Positions 60,370 to 64,000 of a stretch of DNA of 64,000 bases are shown piece by piece. The position numbers and the translations under genes were made by a program. The notes under the pieces were generated by a model that saw only the letters and a list, made by a program, of their open reading frames with translations, was not told where the DNA came from and did no database searches. Source of the DNA: Marifrigoribacter sp965178585 (GTDB taxonomy: Bacteria; Bacteroidota; Bacteroidia; Flavobacteriales; Flavobacteriaceae); assembly GCA_965178585.1 (NCBI GenBank), contig OZ238267.1:1240001-1304000 (forward strand). Direction: 5' to 3'. The stretch's first letter is position 1. Each line of letters opens with the position of its first letter.

Positions 60370-63300
60370 ATGAAATTCAACGAAGATTCAAGAGTTAAAA
60401 TACCATCAATACTGCATCTTACTCGTTTAGGATATAAGTATTTATCGTTAAAGGGAGCTGTTTGGAATCAAGAAACAAACATATTCACAGATATATTTAT
60501 TGATAGCATACAAAGAATAAATCAAAATTTAGAGGAAGATGAAGCCAAAAGATTGTTGAGTGATGTTTCGTTGCTTTTAGATAATGAAGATTTAGGTAAG
60601 GCTTTTTACGAGCGCATAATTCAAAAAACAGGACATAAGATTATTGATTTTGAAAACTTTGAAAACAATACGTTTAATGTCGTTACAGAACTTACCTATA
60701 AAAATGGAGACGAGGAGTTTAGACCTGATATAATTCTTTTGGTTAATGGATTGCCTTTAGTTTTTATTGAAGTAAAAAAGCCTAACAATAGAGAGGGTAT
60801 AATTGCAGAACGCAACAGAATTAATAAACGTTTTCAGAATAAAAAGTTCAGACGCTTTGTAAACATTACTCAGTTAATGGTATTCTCTAATAATATGGAA
60901 TACGATACTGATGATGTAGATACTGTACAAGGTGTCTTTTACGCTTCACCTTCTTATCATAAACCAATATTTAATTATTTCAGAGAAGAAGAAGCATTTG
61001 ATTTAAATAGTCTTTTGTTACCTGAAAATGATGCTACTGAAAATGAAATATTAAAAGACAACAACTTAGTTATCATAAAACACTCACCAGAGTTTTTAAC
61101 TAATAAAGATTCAAATACACCAACAAATAGAGTTTCTACGTCATTGTTTTCAAAAGACCGTTTATCATTTATCTTACAATATGCTATTGCTTATGTAAAT
61201 GAAAGTGCAGGCTTACAGAAGCACATAATGCGTTATCCTCAATTATTTGCAACTAAAGCAATAGAGAATAAATTAAATGAGGGTATTAGAAAAGGTATTA
61301 TTTGGCACACACAAGGAAGTGGTAAAACAGCTTTAACCTACTACAATGTAAAGTTTCTAACTGATTATTATCAAAAGCAAAACGTAATACCAAAATTCTA
61401 TTTTATAGTAGATAGATTGGACTTATTAATACAAGCTAAAAGAGAATTTACCAGCAGAGGTTTAACCGTTCATATTGTTAATTCAAGAAATGAATTTGTT
61501 GCAGATATAAAATCTAAAGCAGCACTTCATAACGAAAGAGGAAATGCAGAAATTACGGTAGTAAATATTCAAAAGTTTTCTGAAGATGCTCAAATAGTAA
61601 CAGAACAAGACTATGATATTAATATTCAGCGTATTTATTTCTTAGACGAAGTTCATAGAAGTTATAATCCTAAAGGTAGTTTCTTAGCTAATCTCGAACA
61701 GTCTGATAAAGGTGCTATCAAAATTGGATTAACAGGTACACCTTTATTGGGTACAGAATATAATTCTAAAACATTGTTTGGAGATTATATTCACAAATAT
61801 TACTACAACGCTTCTATAGCTGATGGTTATACGCTAAAACTTATTAGAGAAGAAATTGCTTCTAATTACAAAATGGTTTTAGAACAAGCCTTAAAAGAAA
61901 TAAAAGTATTGCAAGGTGATGTTCCTAAAAAGAAAATCTATGCAGATGCAAGATTTGCAGAACCAATGTTAGATTACATCGTTGAAGATTTTGAGGATTT
62001 TAGATTGATGAATAATGATGAGTCTGTTGGTGGTATGGTAGTTTGTGATAGTTCTGACCAGGCTAAAATGCTCTTTGAAATATTCAATAATAAGTACAGC
62101 GGTAGTAATAATATAGTTTTAGACAAAGTTGCAGAAGAAAATGAATCTTATGGTAAGCAGAAAAAGGAAAGTTATAAAGTAAAAACAGCTGCTTTAATAC
62201 TTCACGATATTGGCACTAAAGATGAACGCAAACAGGAAGTAGAAGATTTTAAAGATGGTAAAATTGACTTACTCTTTGTTTACAATATGTTGCTTACAGG
62301 TTTTGATGCTAAACGTTTAAAGAAATTATATATAGGTCGTGTAATTAAAAAGCATAATCTATTACAAACTTTAACCAGAGTAAACAGAACATATAAAGAT
62401 TATAGATACGGTTTTGTTGTTGATTTTGCAGATATTAAAGCTGAATTTGATAAAACTAATAAAGATTACTTTGAGGAGTTACAAGATGTTTTAGGTGATG
62501 AAATGGAACATTATTCCAACATCTTTAAATCTAAAGAAGAAATTCAAGAAGAGATAGCAGATATTAAGGAGATTCTATTTCATTTTGACACCCAAAATGC
62601 TGAAATATTCTCGCAACAAATCTCTGAAATATCAGACCGTAAAAAGATGTTAAGTTTAGTTAAGGCTTTAGGTAATGCTAAAAGTCTATATAATCTAATA
62701 CGTTTATTTGGACATTTTGAGTTATTAGAAAAAATAGATTTTAAAAAGCTATCATTATTATATAGAGAAGCTAATAATCATCTACAATTACTCAATCAAA
62801 AAGAAGCATTAGAAAATGATATTGATACTACTAACCTTTTAAATGTAGCTTTAGAGGATGTTATTTTTATGTTTAATAAAGTTGGTGAAGAAGAACTCAT
62901 ATTAGCAGACCAACTAAAAGACACACTTCGTAAAACAAGAGAGGAATTAGCAAGTAATTTTGATAAAAAAGACCCAGAGTTTGTTAGTCTATATGAAGAA
63001 TTGGAGCGTTTGTTTAAGAAGAAGAAATTAAACGAAGTAACTCAAGATGAAATGAAAGCTAATATTGGTGCTTTAAGAGAGATACACGCAAAAATATTAG
63101 AGTTAAATAGGCAGAATAGGTTATTACAAGCAAAATATGATAATGACCCTAAATACTGTCGTATTCATAAAAGACTAATTGAAAAAGGTGGCTTAACCAA
63201 AAGAGAAAGCCAACTATTTGAAGCCTTACAATCAGTTAAAAATGAAGCAGACCTTCAAGTGATACAAAATAGTCGCTTACTACAAAATGAGGGTTATTTG

Positions 63301-63438
63301 GATAAGATGATGATTAAATTAGTGATTAATCAATTTGTAAAGCAAAACAATATTAAACTAAATCCAGAGACTTCCAAATTCATAAATAATTTAGTGGTTC
63401 AAGAATATACTAACGAATTTCACGGGCGTACAGCTTAG
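60370..63438 (+). CDS. hsdR: Type I restriction enzyme, R subunit
   Basis: 1022 residues. N-terminal nuclease domain with Asp120 (RPDIILLVNG) and Glu134-x-Lys136 (FIEVKKP), the PD-(D/E)xK arrangement. Motor: Walker A HTQGSGKT at 313-320, DEVHRS at 426-431, GLTGTPLLGTEYNSK, LLTGFDAKRLKKLYI and TLTRVNRTYKDYRYGFVVDF. A coiled-coil C-terminal region follows that docks to the methyltransferase core. It translocates and cuts unmethylated DNA with HsdM and HsdS. hsdM follows 19 bp later. Confidence 0.93.
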   Translation: MKFNEDSRVKIPSILHLTRLGYKYLSLKGAVWNQETNIFTDIFIDSIQRINQNLEEDEAKRLLSDVSLLLDNEDLGKAFYERIIQKTGHKIIDFENFENNTFNVVTELTYKNGDEEFRPDIILLVNGLPLVFIEVKKPNNREGIIAERNRINKRFQNKKFRRFVNITQLMVFSNNMEYDTDDVDTVQGVFYASPSYHKPIFNYFREEEAFDLNSLLLPENDATENEILKDNNLVIIKHSPEFLTNKDSNTPTNRVSTSLFSKDRLSFILQYAIAYVNESAGLQKHIMRYPQLFATKAIENKLNEGIRKGIIWHTQGSGKTALTYYNVKFLTDYYQKQNVIPKFYFIVDRLDLLIQAKREFTSRGLTVHIVNSRNEFVADIKSKAALHNERGNAEITVVNIQKFSEDAQIVTEQDYDINIQRIYFLDEVHRSYNPKGSFLANLEQSDKGAIKIGLTGTPLLGTEYNSKTLFGDYIHKYYYNASIADGYTLKLIREEIASNYKMVLEQALKEIKVLQGDVPKKKIYADARFAEPMLDYIVEDFEDFRLMNNDESVGGMVVCDSSDQAKMLFEIFNNKYSGSNNIVLDKVAEENESYGKQKKESYKVKTAALILHDIGTKDERKQEVEDFKDGKIDLLFVYNMLLTGFDAKRLKKLYIGRVIKKHNLLQTLTRVNRTYKDYRYGFVVDFADIKAEFDKTNKDYFEELQDVLGDEMEHYSNIFKSKEEIQEEIADIKEILFHFDTQNAEIFSQQISEISDRKKMLSLVKALGNAKSLYNLIRLFGHFELLEKIDFKKLSLLYREANNHLQLLNQKEALENDIDTTNLLNVALEDVIFMFNKVGEEELILADQLKDTLRKTREELASNFDKKDPEFVSLYEELERLFKKKKLNEVTQDEMKANIGALREIHAKILELNRQNRLLQAKYDNDPKYCRIHKRLIEKGGLTKRESQLFEALQSVKNEADLQVIQNSRLLQNEGYLDKMMIKLVINQFVKQNNIKLNPETSKFINNLVVQEYTNEFHGRTA

Positions 63439-63457
63439 ATAATTGATAATTGAATAA

Positions 63458-64000
63458 ATGACGACAACAGTACAATTTCAAACACAAGTAAAAAACCTGA
63501 TAGACAGCCTTAAAGGCATTTGTTCTAATTATGGTTTGGGTAATGATGGTGATGAATATAAAATCATAACCCAGGTATTTCTATATAAGTTTTTAAATGA
63601 CAAATTTGCTTATGAAGTCAAACAACTTAATCAAGAGTTAGCAAATGCGGAGAAATGGCAAAAAGCTATTGAAGCATTACCTGATGAAGACTATGAAATG
63701 TTAACCTTGCAATTAAATGCAGATACAGCAGTATTACAACCACATCATTTTATTTCGCATTTATTTGACATACAAAACACACCAGATTTTGCTAAAACAT
63801 TTGACGATACCTTAATGGATATTGCCATACAAAACAATGAGATATTCTCGGTAAAAACCACAGGTGGTTCTAAAGAACCTTTATTTGAACGCATTAGTGA
63901 AATTGTAGAAACCGCAGAACGAAACGCATTTTGTAAAGCAATAGTAAACCAATTAGTAGACTTTAGTTTTGAGCATATTTTTAATGAAAAATACGACTTC
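63458..64000 (+). CDS. hsdM: Type I restriction enzyme, M subunit (N-terminal part)
   Basis: Starts ATG 63458 and is open to the window end (181 codons). MTTTVQFQTQVKNLIDSLKG, SNYGLGNDGDEYKIITQVFL and LYKFLNDKFAYEV are the helical N-terminal domain of HsdM. The SAM-binding and NPPF/Y motifs lie beyond the edge. 19 bp after hsdR. Confidence 0.88.
   Translation, partial: MTTTVQFQTQVKNLIDSLKGICSNYGLGNDGDEYKIITQVFLYKFLNDKFAYEVKQLNQELANAEKWQKAIEALPDEDYEMLTLQLNADTAVLQPHHFISHLFDIQNTPDFAKTFDDTLMDIAIQNNEIFSVKTTGGSKEPLFERISEIVETAERNAFCKAIVNQLVDFSFEHIFNEKYDF

Overview
The window looks like a chromosome segment of a Flavobacteriaceae bacterium (Bacteroidota). Support for this: AT-rich DNA, promoters of the TAnnTTTG (-7) type in front of a tRNA and several genes, bacillithiol gene bshB1, and protein families typical of the group (DUF6090, DUF6266, DUF1254/DUF1214, PepSY-like, Arm-domain integrases). 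No species can be named from the sequence alone.

Region 1 (1-38546) is the striking part. Every gene lies on the minus strand. Genes or small operons are separated by 14 structured repeats of about 55-200 bp, one at the 3' end of nearly every unit, all in the same orientation. Each repeat is an imperfect palindrome whose outer ends read, on the + strand, AAC-(5 or 6 nt)-GTATA... and ...TATAC-(3 nt)-GTT. That is the layout of integron attC sites: R box, unpaired spacer, L box, variable loop. At the upstream end of the array, 94 bp from the first unit, is a complete XerC/D-type tyrosine recombinase (37416-38546). A short attI-like junction (37347-37412) holding a promoter that points into the array lies between them. 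Two neighbouring units (7570-9192 and 9193-10815) are near-identical tandem copies whose breakpoints fall exactly at the ACAAC of the repeat ends. I read this as an integron-like gene-cassette system, but the recombinase lacks the extra segment that defines IntI, so it is not a canonical integron. Cargo: a sulfatase, a DUF202 protein plus amino-acid racemase, several DUF1254/DUF1214 lipoproteins, outer-membrane beta-barrels, a GIY-YIG nuclease, a paralogous membrane-protein pair, a non-coding cassette, an MmeI-like methyltransferase/helicase/GIY-YIG system, an MvaI/BcnI-type restriction-modification pair, a six- to eight-gene cassette of mostly exported proteins, a decayed restriction-modification cassette and a DUF6090 membrane protein. 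A second hairpin repeat family occurs only at the edges of the restriction-modification cassettes.

Region 2 (38560-41480) holds a small zinc-ribbon gene divergent from the recombinase, a 1.2 kb block with three copies of a roughly 205-bp repeat, a DUF6266 gene with a good promoter and long leader, and CATT microsatellites.

Region 3 (41468-56399) is ordinary core genome: GNAT, FtcD and HutI (histidine degradation), a DUF4405 membrane protein, a transsulfuration-type PLP enzyme, BshB1, tRNA-His, an M28 peptidase, a glycosyltransferase, and a MarR-regulated RND efflux operon with a perfect 11-4-11 operator.

Region 4 (56504-64000) is a genomic island next to tRNA-Ser(TGA): an Arm-type tyrosine recombinase, an excisionase-like HTH protein, a protein with family-A-polymerase-like motifs, an Xre regulator closely related to the one in the cassette array, HsdR, and the start of HsdM, which runs off the end of the window.
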